From positions 1 to 23,826 of IMG/VR virus record IMGVR_UViG_3300020470_001463: a stretch of DNA of 23,826 nucleotides; one strand, 5' to 3'. Position 1 is the first letter of the stretch. Each line of letters opens with the position of its first letter. The stretch is from a virus. The translations under genes and the position numbers were made by a program. The notes beneath the pieces were generated by a model. That model saw only the letters and a program-made list of their open reading frames with translations. It was not told the origin of the DNA and did no database searches. Below, one piece after another: positions 6,665 to 14,450 of this stretch.

Positions 6665-7101
6665 GTCTATTCGAAGATATAAGAGATTTAGCAGGAGGTA
6701 AAGCACAAGCATCTTCTTGGTGGAGGAATCAGCTTTTCTTTGGATTACAAGGTGTTGATGGTCCTTTGACTGGAGCTGCCGCTACTTTTAACTACAGAGC
6801 AGAATTTGGTGAACAGATGGAAAAATGGGATAAGTATCCTATGGTTTATGTTTGGGGTGAAGATTCCACCCATTTTTGGGGGTCAAACGTACATTATTTA
6901 CCACCTGCTGCTAGAAGGGCAGGTTTTTCTATAGAAGCACCACCTCAGACTATACATAAATACCTGCGGAGGAATGTATTAAGTCCTCTATTAAGCGTGC
7001 CAGAATCTGAGTGGGATGACATTGGATTGATTCCCTCTGAGCAATTTGTAGTCACGATAAACGGGCGTGATATCCCGATACCCACCAGAGTAATATTCTA
7101 A
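6661..7101 (+). CDS. Conserved T4-type cyanophage protein of unknown function
   Basis: A 146-residue protein without signal peptide or membrane segment. Notable blocks are the N-terminus SLFEDIRDLAGGK, then SSWWRNQLFFGL, a central aromatic block with MVYVWGEDSTHFWGSNVHYL followed by PPAARR, and ESEWDDIGLIPSEQFV near the end. I recall this pattern (a fixed HYLPP followed by Arg) from conserved uncharacterised proteins of T4-like marine phages. The gene overlaps gp4 by 4 bases and ends on the start of a tail-tube-fold gene (TAATG), so a head-tail or baseplate morphogenesis role is likely. T4 gene 2 (DNA end protector) neighbours gene 4, but this protein is much shorter than gp2 and I see no clear match. 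Confidence 0.7.
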   Translation: MSLFEDIRDLAGGKAQASSWWRNQLFFGLQGVDGPLTGAAATFNYRAEFGEQMEKWDKYPMVYVWGEDSTHFWGSNVHYLPPAARRAGFSIEAPPQTIHKYLRRNVLSPLLSVPESEWDDIGLIPSEQFVVTINGRDIPIPTRVIF

Positions 7102-7832
7102 TGCCAGCCCCGAACTCATTTACGGTATTCCAAGATTTAGTTAAGACAGGTGCAATGGAACCTGCCTTGGGTAATCTGTATTCGGTTGAATTTGGATTTC
7201 CTGCTATTATCAAGTTTCTACCTGGTTTTCAGTTGAATCCTAGAAAATATTATGAAGCAATTAACTATTTTGCTGATGAAGTAACTATTCCATCACGTAA
7301 TGTCACCACAGGAGACATAAAGAATTTTGGTGTTACAAGGACATATGCAACAGGTCAAACAGCAAACGAACTATCAATATCATTTCTAGTCACTAAAGAT
7401 CAGTTCCATAGAGAACTATTTGAAAAGTGGATGAATAAGATGGCACCAGACTCAGAAAATAGAGTTGGGTTCTATGATGACTATACAACTAATGTGTATA
7501 TTAAAAAGTGGGAACGTGGTTCAAATCTTATATCATCTGTAAGAAAGGAAGGTGTAGATTTTCATTCAAGACTTAATAAAGCAGTAGGTGTATACCAATT
7601 TGTTAAAGTATATCCTTATAATATGGGTACTCAGGAATATGGGAATGCTCAAGGAGGAGTGATGAAATTGGATATACAGTTTAAATACGAGAGATATAGA
7701 TTTACAACTAAAGTTAAGAACGTAGGTGATTGGACTCAGGATGTAGTAGTTAATGATTTTAATAAGGTCAGTCAGCTATTAGACTTATCTGTAGGAAGAA
7801 CACGCTACGATCATACTGATTTTGGGGTCTAA
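7101..7832 (+). CDS. Tail-tube-fold protein, probable gp54-like tube initiator
   Basis: A 243-residue protein with hallmarks of the T4 gp19/gp54 tail-tube fold: an NLYSVEFGFP first strand, the loop DEVTIPSRNVTTGDIKNFGV, the exchange strand TANELSISFLVTKDQFHRE, and a late YQFVKVYPYNMG block followed by a strand-rich MKLDIQFKYERYRF segment. At 243 residues it is longer than the tube subunit gp19 (163) and shorter than gp54 (320). With gp48 nearby and gp26 next, a gp54-like initiator at the baseplate-tube junction is the best guess, but a tube-subunit variant is possible. Its stop codon is embedded in a CTAAATA late-promoter-like element. Confidence 0.65.
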   Translation: MPAPNSFTVFQDLVKTGAMEPALGNLYSVEFGFPAIIKFLPGFQLNPRKYYEAINYFADEVTIPSRNVTTGDIKNFGVTRTYATGQTANELSISFLVTKDQFHRELFEKWMNKMAPDSENRVGFYDDYTTNVYIKKWERGSNLISSVRKEGVDFHSRLNKAVGVYQFVKVYPYNMGTQEYGNAQGGVMKLDIQFKYERYRFTTKVKNVGDWTQDVVVNDFNKVSQLLDLSVGRTRYDHTDFGV

Positions 7833-7835
7833 ATA
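7829..7835 (+). promoter_or_regulatory. Possible late promoter (CTAAATA) before gp26
   Basis: CTAAATAG overlaps the TAA stop of the upstream gene and lies 30 bases before gp26, in a true 33-base intergenic gap. It shares TAAATA with the stronger elements before gp32 and the tail-fibre gene. A variant of the T4 late consensus is plausible but unproven. Confidence 0.4.
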
Positions 7836-7865
7836 GATATAACTGAATTGTAACCCCCTTACAAA

Positions 7866-8570
7866 ATGCCTTTACCAAAACTGAGCATTCCGACTTACGA
7901 CTGCGTGTTACCACGAGGTCAGAAGGTCACTTATCGACCTTTTTTAGTCCGTGAAGAAAAACTCCTTTATATGGCTATGGAAACCCAGAACCAGAAGGAG
8001 ATGATTAAAGCAGTGAAAGAGATCATTAAAGCTTGTACTGATATTAAAAATATCAATAGTCTTGCTACTTTTGATATCGAGTATCTGTTCCTTAAAATTC
8101 GTGGTAAGTCCGTAGGAGAAGTTAGTGAATTCAAATTAACTTGTCCAGATGATGAGAAAACTCAGGTCGATGTTGAAGTGAACTTGGATGAAGTTGAAGT
8201 GGTTATCCCAGGTGACCATACTAATATCATTAAGCTTACTGACGACGTTACATTAACGATGAAATATCCTTCATTGGACGTGTTCGTTAAGAGTAACCTC
8301 ACTGAGAATCCTGGTATAGATGATGTCTTTAAACTAGCAGCAGATTGTACTGATACAATCGCTGAGGGTGATGAACTTCACGATTCAAAAGATTATAAGA
8401 AGGCAGAACTAGTAGAATTCTTTGAAGGTATGAACTCACAACAGTTCCAAGATGTTCAAAAATTCTTTGAAACTATGCCTAAACTGTCTCACGACATTGA
8501 AATATTCAATCCTAAGACAGAAGTGACAAGTACAATAACCCTTGAGGGTCTCGCAGCTTTTTTCGAGTAG
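7866..8570 (+). CDS. 26: gp26 baseplate hub assembly protein
   Basis: A 234-residue homologue of T4 gp26 (208 residues), required for central hub assembly and thought to act as an assembly factor or chaperone. The N-terminus (LSIPTYDCVLPRGQKVTYRP followed by FLVREEKLLYMA) matches the family, followed by IKACTDIKNINSLATFDIEYLFLKIR as separate helix and strand blocks. The C-terminal half is acidic and helical (AELVEFFEGMNSQQFQDVQKF). The zero-frame product stops at TAG 8568-8570. A slippery heptamer just before this stop could divert a fraction of ribosomes into the gp51-like frame, giving a product of about 299 residues. There is no Shine-Dalgarno; the start context is TTACAAAATG. Confidence 0.9.
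   Translation: MPLPKLSIPTYDCVLPRGQKVTYRPFLVREEKLLYMAMETQNQKEMIKAVKEIIKACTDIKNINSLATFDIEYLFLKIRGKSVGEVSEFKLTCPDDEKTQVDVEVNLDEVEVVIPGDHTNIIKLTDDVTLTMKYPSLDVFVKSNLTENPGIDDVFKLAADCTDTIAEGDELHDSKDYKKAELVEFFEGMNSQQFQDVQKFFETMPKLSHDIEIFNPKTEVTSTITLEGLAAFFE
8544..8567 (+). promoter_or_regulatory. Candidate -1 programmed ribosomal frameshift site
   Basis: T TTT TTC at 8558-8564 is a canonical X XXY YYZ heptamer read in the gp26 zero frame as GCT TTT TTC. GAGGG at 8544-8548 is a Shine-Dalgarno-like stimulator 9 bases upstream, similar in spacing to dnaX. The zero-frame stop follows 4 bases after the heptamer. CTCG (8550-8553) and CGAG (8564-8567) can also pair around the site; no strong downstream hairpin was seen. 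Confidence 0.75.
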
Positions 8571-8764
8571 CCCTAGCCCACGACACACTGATGAATCTAT
8601 ATGAGACTAACTTTGCTTTGATGCAACATCATAAGTATAGTCTTACAGAACTTGAAAATATGATTCCGTGGGAGAGGGATGTTTATGTGAATCTCTTGGT
8701 TCGATTCCTTAGAGAAGAAGAGCAGAGACAGAAACGAGCAGCAGGTCAAAGTGCACCTCTATAA
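8564..8764 (+). CDS. 51: gp51-like hub assembly catalyst, made as -1 frameshift extension of gp26
   Basis: From the slippery site the -1 frame encodes RVALAHDTL and then a 57-residue ORF from ATG 8591 (MNLYETNFALMQHHKYS, then LTELENMIPWERDVYVNLL and a basic C-terminus), ending at TAA 8762-8764. T4 gene 51 likewise follows gene 26, and T4 gp51 acts catalytically in hub assembly, but it is much longer (249 residues). The compact ENMIPWERDVY core resembles what I recall of downstream frames of tail-assembly chaperones. No Shine-Dalgarno precedes ATG 8591 and no other ATG or GTG start lies between the slip site and it, so expression by frameshift is favoured; the fusion would be 233 + 66 residues. 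The stop abuts the next start (TAAATG). The small frame was too short for a usual ORF threshold. Confidence 0.72.
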   Translation, partial: RVALAHDTLMNLYETNFALMQHHKYSLTELENMIPWERDVYVNLLVRFLREEEQRQKRAAGQSAPL

Positions 8765-10846
8765 ATGGCGACACAGTTAAAGTTAAGAAAATTCCTACCA
8801 GCGAAAACGACAGGCAGTATTCGCAAGGATCCTAATGCAGCATTAACTACAAGTATTAACAGACTTGGTTTTGTCGTCAGCGATATTGGATCCATAATGC
8901 AGGGGTGGTTTGATACCAAACTTGCAATTATTGAAGATCAAAAAGATAGGGCAAATTTAGCAGCAGATAAAGCAAGAGAAGATAAGCTTGAAAAGGATGT
9001 TCAGGATGAGGTAGCAGAAGAAGCAGAGAAATCAGGTGTTGCTAAGAAATCTCAGACTTGGATACAGAAACTATTATCCCCATTTATGTGGATAGGTAGT
9101 GTGGTTGCTAAGTGGGCAATTTTAACCTTCTTATCTAACCCTGATAATGCGAATTTTATAAAAAATACGATACCAGTTATTAAAACGTGGTTAGGGACTT
9201 TCTTTAAAGTCACAATGACTGGTGTGAATTGGATTATGGATGCTTTCGCAGAAGATAGCATCATAATGGGTGCATTGAAGTTAATAGGTGGTATTGGTGC
9301 ATTAACGTTAGCGAGTAGGATATTACAACCTTGGAAATTAATAGGTGATGCAGCTAGATTTAAGAAGTTTTTAGATGCTGCTGGAGCTGCTGGTAATAAG
9401 AGGTTCCCCAAAACTATGGAAAGAGGACGTAGGTTCAGACGTAACCTAGGTCGTAGGATGAAGGTTCGTTCTGGCAGATTGGTGCAAGGTACTAGAAGAA
9501 CCCTTGCCACTGGTGGTAGAAGAGTAATGGGTGGTCTTAATAAGTTTGGTGCAAGAGGTGGATTTAGTGCTGTTGCAGGTATATCATCTTTTGCTGGTAG
9601 ATTGAATGCAGGAGATAGTGTACAGAAAGCAGCAGGTGGTGGTATAGGTGCTACTATTGGTGGTGTTGCATTAACAGCGTTCTTAACACCGATCTTAGGT
9701 CCATTTGCACCTTTGGTTGGTAATTTAATTGGTGGTTTTATAGGAGATAAGATTGGTGCATTCTTAGGTGAAGCAATGACACCTATATTTGCACCGTTGA
9801 AGAGATATTTTGTTGAAATAATGTTCCCAGTGCTGAAGTCACTGTTTGAACCGTTAGCAGGTCCGATAACAGAGTTCTTTGGAGCTCTGATGCCAGTTAT
9901 TCAGCAAATAGTTGATTTCCTCAAACCTATTTTTGATAGTGCAGTCAAGAAATTGACTGAGTGGCTTAATAGTGAGGAGATGAAGGTTGCTATTGATCGT
10001 CTCGTTGGATTCCTTAAGATGGCTTGGGAGATAGCGAAGAAGATTGGTGGTGCAGTTAAGAAACTTGCCTCTTCAGCAGTAGATACTATAACTAAGTTCA
10101 ATCCTTGGGCTTCTGCTGAACAGAAACAAAAGGTATGGATAAAGGATTCTGAGAAACAGACTGCTAATTTAAAGAAAGAATTTGAATATATCAAGAATCT
10201 TAGACAGGAAAGAATTGATAAAGGTGAAGATAAAGATACGGTAGATAAGTCTAGGTTTATTTGGCCAGGTGTTGATGGATTCGCTCCTTGGCCAATTCAT
10301 ACACCAGGTGGATTATCTGGAATGGTAATGGGTTTTGGTTGGGGTGAGATGGGATCTACCCTGAAGGACAAGATTAATCATTGGCCAAAGATGATTAAGG
10401 AGTCCAAAGAAAAGTGGGAGAAGCGTAAGGAAGAATTAGAGAAATTATTAAAGCAGAAGAAAGAAGAGGAAGCTAAGAAGAGAGAGAAAGAAGGTAAGTC
10501 TGCTGGTGGTGAAGTTACCATCAAAGCAGGACCACCAGGAAATCAGGAGACTGTTAAGAGGTGGTTATTTGGAATGATGGATGGTATGACTATGGGTCTT
10601 ACCGATTTTGATGGACGTGGAAGTACTCTTGATGGTGCTAAAAATATCCTTACAAGCGTTAGGGGTCAGATAAATAGTGAGCTGAAGGATAGATCCGAAC
10701 AAGCTGCTAGTGATGATCTCACTGATGTTTGTATTAAAACTAGGATTATTATGCAACCTGTTGTTAGAGATGTTATTAGAACCGTTCGTGGTGGACAGAA
10801 CATTCAAGTTGTCCACAAGACTCACTCAGCTGAGGTAAGTAGTTAA
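8765..10846 (+). CDS. Tape-measure-like tail/hub protein, copy 1 (gp29 position)
   Basis: A 693-residue protein placed where T4 gene 29 (tape measure, 590 residues) is expected, directly after gp26 and gp51. Layout: an N-terminal helix with a NRLGFVVSDIGSIM block; a charged coiled-coil region (about 55-95); amphipathic segments LLSPFMWIGSVVAKWAIL and SIIMGALKLIGGIGALTLAS; a very basic stretch (about 205-255, many Arg); and a Gly-zipper membrane-like region (about 285-345, GGGIGATIGGVALTAFL then GNLIGGFIGDKIGAFLG). A long Lys/Glu coiled coil (about 545-575) precedes a C-terminal domain. Such Gly-zipper plus coiled-coil proteins are typical tape measures and DNA-injection proteins. Specific gp29 homology is inference from position and architecture. 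Confidence 0.62.
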   Translation: MATQLKLRKFLPAKTTGSIRKDPNAALTTSINRLGFVVSDIGSIMQGWFDTKLAIIEDQKDRANLAADKAREDKLEKDVQDEVAEEAEKSGVAKKSQTWIQKLLSPFMWIGSVVAKWAILTFLSNPDNANFIKNTIPVIKTWLGTFFKVTMTGVNWIMDAFAEDSIIMGALKLIGGIGALTLASRILQPWKLIGDAARFKKFLDAAGAAGNKRFPKTMERGRRFRRNLGRRMKVRSGRLVQGTRRTLATGGRRVMGGLNKFGARGGFSAVAGISSFAGRLNAGDSVQKAAGGGIGATIGGVALTAFLTPILGPFAPLVGNLIGGFIGDKIGAFLGEAMTPIFAPLKRYFVEIMFPVLKSLFEPLAGPITEFFGALMPVIQQIVDFLKPIFDSAVKKLTEWLNSEEMKVAIDRLVGFLKMAWEIAKKIGGAVKKLASSAVDTITKFNPWASAEQKQKVWIKDSEKQTANLKKEFEYIKNLRQERIDKGEDKDTVDKSRFIWPGVDGFAPWPIHTPGGLSGMVMGFGWGEMGSTLKDKINHWPKMIKESKEKWEKRKEELEKLLKQKKEEEAKKREKEGKSAGGEVTIKAGPPGNQETVKRWLFGMMDGMTMGLTDFDGRGSTLDGAKNILTSVRGQINSELKDRSEQAASDDLTDVCIKTRIIMQPVVRDVIRTVRGGQNIQVVHKTHSAEVSS

Positions 10847-12807
10847 TGGCTAAGACAGTATCAAAAACAATTAGATTTTATAAGTATGTCACTCCCCCAA
10901 AGGATGATACTGCTGTCATAGTTGGCAATAAGACTATTGCTGGTACAAATTTCACATCAACTATTACTGCAATTAACTCGTTAGGTGCTACGGTTAATAG
11001 TCTTGGTGTGATGATGAAGGGGATACGTAATAATCAGATTGAACAGGCAGAAGATGCTAGAAGGAATGCACAGTTAATAGCAGACCAGTCAAGGGAGAAT
11101 GATCTTGAAGCTAAAGATCAAGATGGTGGTGCTGGCAAGGTCATTAAGAATATCGCTAAGGGTGGAATAGGTTTCTTAGGACATCTATGGAAGATGTTCA
11201 AGCAACTTGCTCTATTCGGTGCCTTGAATTGGTTGTCAGATGAAAAGAATAGAGAGAAAATACAAAAGATAGTTAAACGTGTTGGTGCTTTCCTTAAATG
11301 GATGGTAGATACGTTTACAAGTATTGCGAAATTTATAGGAGACTCGTGGGATAAAACTTTTGGTGAAGGCAAGACCTTTATGCAAAGGTTGGAGGGTGCA
11401 GCCAAATTATTAGGTGCAGCAGGTCTAGGATTATTAGGCTTAGGATTCTTAACTAATCCTCTTGCCACTATTAAAAACTTTACTAGTATTCTTGGTGCAG
11501 TTGGTAAGGGTATCCTTAATATGGGTAAGTTCCTAGGAGGGAACAGACTCGGAAGATTTGGTTTAGCACTTGGACAAGGTGTAGCAGCATATCAAGAAAT
11601 TAGTCAAGATGAATCTATACCTGAAGAGGATAGACAGGCTGCTGCTATAGGTGGATCCACTGGTGCTACTGTAGGTTCTATCGCTGGTGGTGAGATTGGT
11701 GCTAAGTTCTTAGGACCTATTGGTGGTCTAATTGGTAGTGCTTTAGGTGGATTCTTAGGTAAGCACGCTGGTAAGTTCTTAGGTCCAGTTGTACAGGAGA
11801 CATTTGAGAAGATCAAGGTGATCTTTAATCAGGTAATGGAGTTTGTTAACAAGATAATGGAACCCATTATGGCTGCTGTCCAAGACTTCTTTAAAGCATT
11901 AGGACCAGCAATAGACAAGGCAGTGGACTTTATTAAACCACATCTGCCTAAGATAATGGAGATTGGTAATATTATAGGAAAGGTTGCGTTTGCTCCTTTG
12001 ATCTTACTGTTCAAAGGTCTGACAAAACTTCTTAAGATGATACCTTCTAAGCAAGAAATAGAAGGTGTTAAGGCAGAACAGGATAAAGCAGAAGGTAAAT
12101 CTATAGGTGGTGTTGTACAAGCACCTAAGATGGTACCTTATCCAAATCTACCAACACTGAAGATACCACAGTTCAGTAAGGGTGGATGGATACACGGTCC
12201 CCAGTCAGGTTATCCTGTATCAATGTCTGGTAAAGGTATTGATTTCATTGGTCACGGTACAGAGTATGTTGCTAGGAGATCATCAGGTGGATTTGTCATA
12301 CCATTTGATACTCCACATACAAGAAGAGATCCTGGTTTAACTTCACGTAGAATAGGTCAAGCAAAAGCAGGTGGATATAAGGTACCTGGATTCTCTAAAG
12401 GTGGTCCTATTGTAAATCCACCAGTATATAATTTACATATACCTAGTAGAAGTCTTGGTGGATTCGTAAAGAATACAACAAAGACAATGATAAAAGCGAA
12501 TCCTTTAGCTGCTGTTGCCCTTAAAGCTGCTGAACCACACGTTAAGAATGCTGGTAGTGCATTGGTTACAGCATTTACTAAGGTTAAGGAGGCTGCTAAT
12601 GAAGCAACAGGTGGTGCACTAGATGGTGCTATTGAAGCAATGGTTGCACAAGCAATCAAAGCTCCACCATCCCAGACTGGTGATATAGGTGGTGGTCCTG
12701 AAACACCTATCATTCAGGATGTTCCACGTAATCCAGCAGCACAATTCCTAGTCAGTAGGTTTGGTAGATCTGCTGAATCTAATAACCCAGTAAGTAACTT
12801 CTTATGA
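10846..12807 (+). CDS. Tape-measure-like tail/hub protein, copy 2 (paralogue)
   Basis: A 653-residue protein with the same order of elements as the preceding one, starting on its stop codon (TAATG). It has an INSLGATVNSLGVMMKGI N-terminal block, an EDARRNAQLIADQSRENDLE coiled coil, an LGHLWKMFKQLALFGALNWL helix, and Gly-zipper repeats (about 270-320, including GGSTGATVGSIAGGEIGAKF). A helical bundle ending at FIKPHLPKI follows. The C-terminal part differs: Gly/Pro/Ser-rich repeats with SKGGWIHGPQSG, SGGFVIPFDT, FSKGGPIVNPP and SLGGFVKNTT, a style common in phage tape-measure C-termini. It overlaps the gp27-like gene by 4 bases. It probably arose by ancient duplication; whether both act as tape measures or one serves in DNA delivery is open. 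Confidence 0.62.
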   Translation: MAKTVSKTIRFYKYVTPPKDDTAVIVGNKTIAGTNFTSTITAINSLGATVNSLGVMMKGIRNNQIEQAEDARRNAQLIADQSRENDLEAKDQDGGAGKVIKNIAKGGIGFLGHLWKMFKQLALFGALNWLSDEKNREKIQKIVKRVGAFLKWMVDTFTSIAKFIGDSWDKTFGEGKTFMQRLEGAAKLLGAAGLGLLGLGFLTNPLATIKNFTSILGAVGKGILNMGKFLGGNRLGRFGLALGQGVAAYQEISQDESIPEEDRQAAAIGGSTGATVGSIAGGEIGAKFLGPIGGLIGSALGGFLGKHAGKFLGPVVQETFEKIKVIFNQVMEFVNKIMEPIMAAVQDFFKALGPAIDKAVDFIKPHLPKIMEIGNIIGKVAFAPLILLFKGLTKLLKMIPSKQEIEGVKAEQDKAEGKSIGGVVQAPKMVPYPNLPTLKIPQFSKGGWIHGPQSGYPVSMSGKGIDFIGHGTEYVARRSSGGFVIPFDTPHTRRDPGLTSRRIGQAKAGGYKVPGFSKGGPIVNPPVYNLHIPSRSLGGFVKNTTKTMIKANPLAAVALKAAEPHVKNAGSALVTAFTKVKEAANEATGGALDGAIEAMVAQAIKAPPSQTGDIGGGPETPIIQDVPRNPAAQFLVSRFGRSAESNNPVSNFL

Positions 12808-14216
12808 GCGAATTACCCGTACAACCGAAAGGCTATAAGATTACTAGGTTTAACCTTGTTGCTGCTGATAAGTATGATCCTAAGCAGAAGGTAGATGAAG
12901 CCGAGATTGCTGACGGTGCTTTAATCGATTTGCGTAAAGTATGTTCTGGTTGGAACTATATTGAGTCTATTGATTCACCATCAGTTAGGATGGAGATTGC
13001 AATCTATGACACTGTAGATCTTATCAGTAGTTTGAGTGGTAATGAACTTATACAGTTGACTATCGAAACAGACTCTGCTCCAGGTGCATCGTTAGAGATA
13101 GAGCAAAGAATTTTTAAAATTGGTAACATAATTAAGTCTGAAAGAGCAGTGGCATATATGATATTCACTGTATCACCAGAGACTATTAATAATGAAACCA
13201 ATAAAGTCTTCAAGTCGTTTAAAGGCAATATAGGATCAGCTCACGTTAAGACTCTAGTGGATGAGAAATTAATGTCTGCTGGTAAGGAATATTCTTACGA
13301 ACCATCTAAGGGTAATTTTAATTTTATTGCAACGACTTGGAGACCATATGATTGTATCGGGTATATTTCAGATAAAATAGTGAGTTCTGTTACTAATACT
13401 GCTGGTTATATGTTCTTTGAGAATAGTAAGGGATATTATTTCCATACTATTGATTGGTTATGTTCTGATAGGAACCCTACCAAAGCAAAACCAGTTAAGT
13501 ATACCTATGAACAGGCAAACGTTGGTGAATCTACCTTCAATGCCTTTAAAATAGAACAAATTATCTTCCCAGATAGAGGTAATCATCTGGAGAAATTAAG
13601 ATCTGGTACTTACAGTAACACTGTAATTGGTATCAAAGCACCATCACTAACAAGTGGTAATCTACCTGAAGAAGGATCTTCCGAATCAGATTCAGATACA
13701 CCTGGTGATCAGAAAAGTGCTTCTGGTTCAATAGAACCACCAATGCATATGGGACTGGATAAAGTGTTTGGAGTTGCAAACAAAGCAGGTGGTCTACTGA
13801 ATGATCAGTTCCCATATCCTAAAGTCCCAGATATATACTTTGATGAAACCAGACCATCACGTACAAAAATACGTGCATTACCTGGAATGAAAAATTCAGC
13901 TCACGCTTCCGATTCTACAGGTAGTGCGGGTAATATGGATTATGATACAGTATGGGCATCTGCTTACAGTTTCAGTCGATGGCAGTTACTGAAAGCAATA
14001 AGCCTTGACATCACAGTACCAGGTAATGTAGGATTATTTGTAGGTCAGATCATCCAACTTAAAATACCTGCTTCGACAAAGAGCGAAGAAAGGACAATGG
14101 AAGATCCAGTATACTCTGGTCTATATCTGATCACTGGTCTAACTCACGAGTATACACCTGAAGGTGTAACAACTATACTCAACCTATCCAAAGACAGTAT
14201 CACTACTCCTAGTTAA
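12804..14216 (+). CDS. gp27-like baseplate hub protein
   Basis: A 470-residue protein that I take as the cyanophage counterpart of T4 gp27 (391 residues), the trimeric hub ring linking the gp5 spike to the tail tube. Supporting features are an N-terminal beta-rich half with alternating strands (VRMEIAIYDTVDLISSLSG, LIQLTIETD, AYMIFTVSPETINNE) like the VgrG/gp27 tube-like domain, a middle NFNFIATTWRPYDCIGYISD block preceding GYMFFENSKGYYF, and a C-terminal strand pair near GNVGLFVGQIIQLKIPA. A Ser/Gly/Asp-rich linker lies around residues 288-310. It starts on ATGA of the upstream gene and precedes the gp5-like gene, separated only by three accessory genes. No single diagnostic motif is available, so this is structural inference. 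Confidence 0.6.
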   Translation: MSELPVQPKGYKITRFNLVAADKYDPKQKVDEAEIADGALIDLRKVCSGWNYIESIDSPSVRMEIAIYDTVDLISSLSGNELIQLTIETDSAPGASLEIEQRIFKIGNIIKSERAVAYMIFTVSPETINNETNKVFKSFKGNIGSAHVKTLVDEKLMSAGKEYSYEPSKGNFNFIATTWRPYDCIGYISDKIVSSVTNTAGYMFFENSKGYYFHTIDWLCSDRNPTKAKPVKYTYEQANVGESTFNAFKIEQIIFPDRGNHLEKLRSGTYSNTVIGIKAPSLTSGNLPEEGSSESDSDTPGDQKSASGSIEPPMHMGLDKVFGVANKAGGLLNDQFPYPKVPDIYFDETRPSRTKIRALPGMKNSAHASDSTGSAGNMDYDTVWASAYSFSRWQLLKAISLDITVPGNVGLFVGQIIQLKIPASTKSEERTMEDPVYSGLYLITGLTHEYTPEGVTTILNLSKDSITTPS

Positions 14217-14222
14217 AGAATT

Positions 14223-14450
14223 ATGGAAACTATAGAGCAACATATCCAAAAAGATAAAGAGATCCTCGCAGATCCTCAGACAAATCCTCAGATGCGTAGG
14301 CATACTAAGGAGGAGTTACACGATTTAGAAGAGTATTATGAGCATCACGAGGAAGAAATAAAAGCAGGAGATCATCACGATCCTAACTGCATTGAACTAT
14401 TCTGTGATCAACATCCAGACGAACCAGAATGCCTAGTGTATGACGATTAG
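14223..14450 (+). CDS. cp12: CP12-like Calvin-cycle regulator
   Basis: A 75-residue acidic protein ending in ELFCDQHPDEPECLVYDD, which matches the CP12 C-terminal signature (C, eight residues, C, then R/L-x-Y-D/E-D). In cyanobacteria CP12 ties GAPDH and phosphoribulokinase into an inactive complex. In cyanophages it is an auxiliary metabolic gene proposed to shut down the Calvin cycle and steer carbon to the pentose phosphate pathway for nucleotides. The middle helix (KEELHDLEEYYEHH) replaces the usual AWDxVEEL motif, and the N-terminal cysteine pair of plant forms is missing; a third Cys stands in NCIELF. A His/Asp-rich segment precedes the loop. It sits between the gp27-like and gp5-like hub genes. 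Start context is AGAATTATG. Confidence 0.88.
   Translation: METIEQHIQKDKEILADPQTNPQMRRHTKEELHDLEEYYEHHEEEIKAGDHHDPNCIELFCDQHPDEPECLVYDD

Noticed and set aside
7824-7857. Inverted repeat GGGGT / ACCCC flanking the gap before gp26
   Set aside because: Only 5 bp with a 24-base loop and no T-run; too weak for a terminator.
10669-10676. GATAAATA near the end of the first tape-measure-like gene
   Set aside because: Same 8-mer as at 5892, but 170 bases before the next gene, which is already translationally coupled by TAATG; not enough to call a promoter.
11118-12713. Several minus-strand open frames under the tape-measure-like and gp5-like genes
   Set aside because: Pro/Ser/Ala-rich antisense reflections of Gly/Ala-rich coding sequence without ribosome-binding sites.
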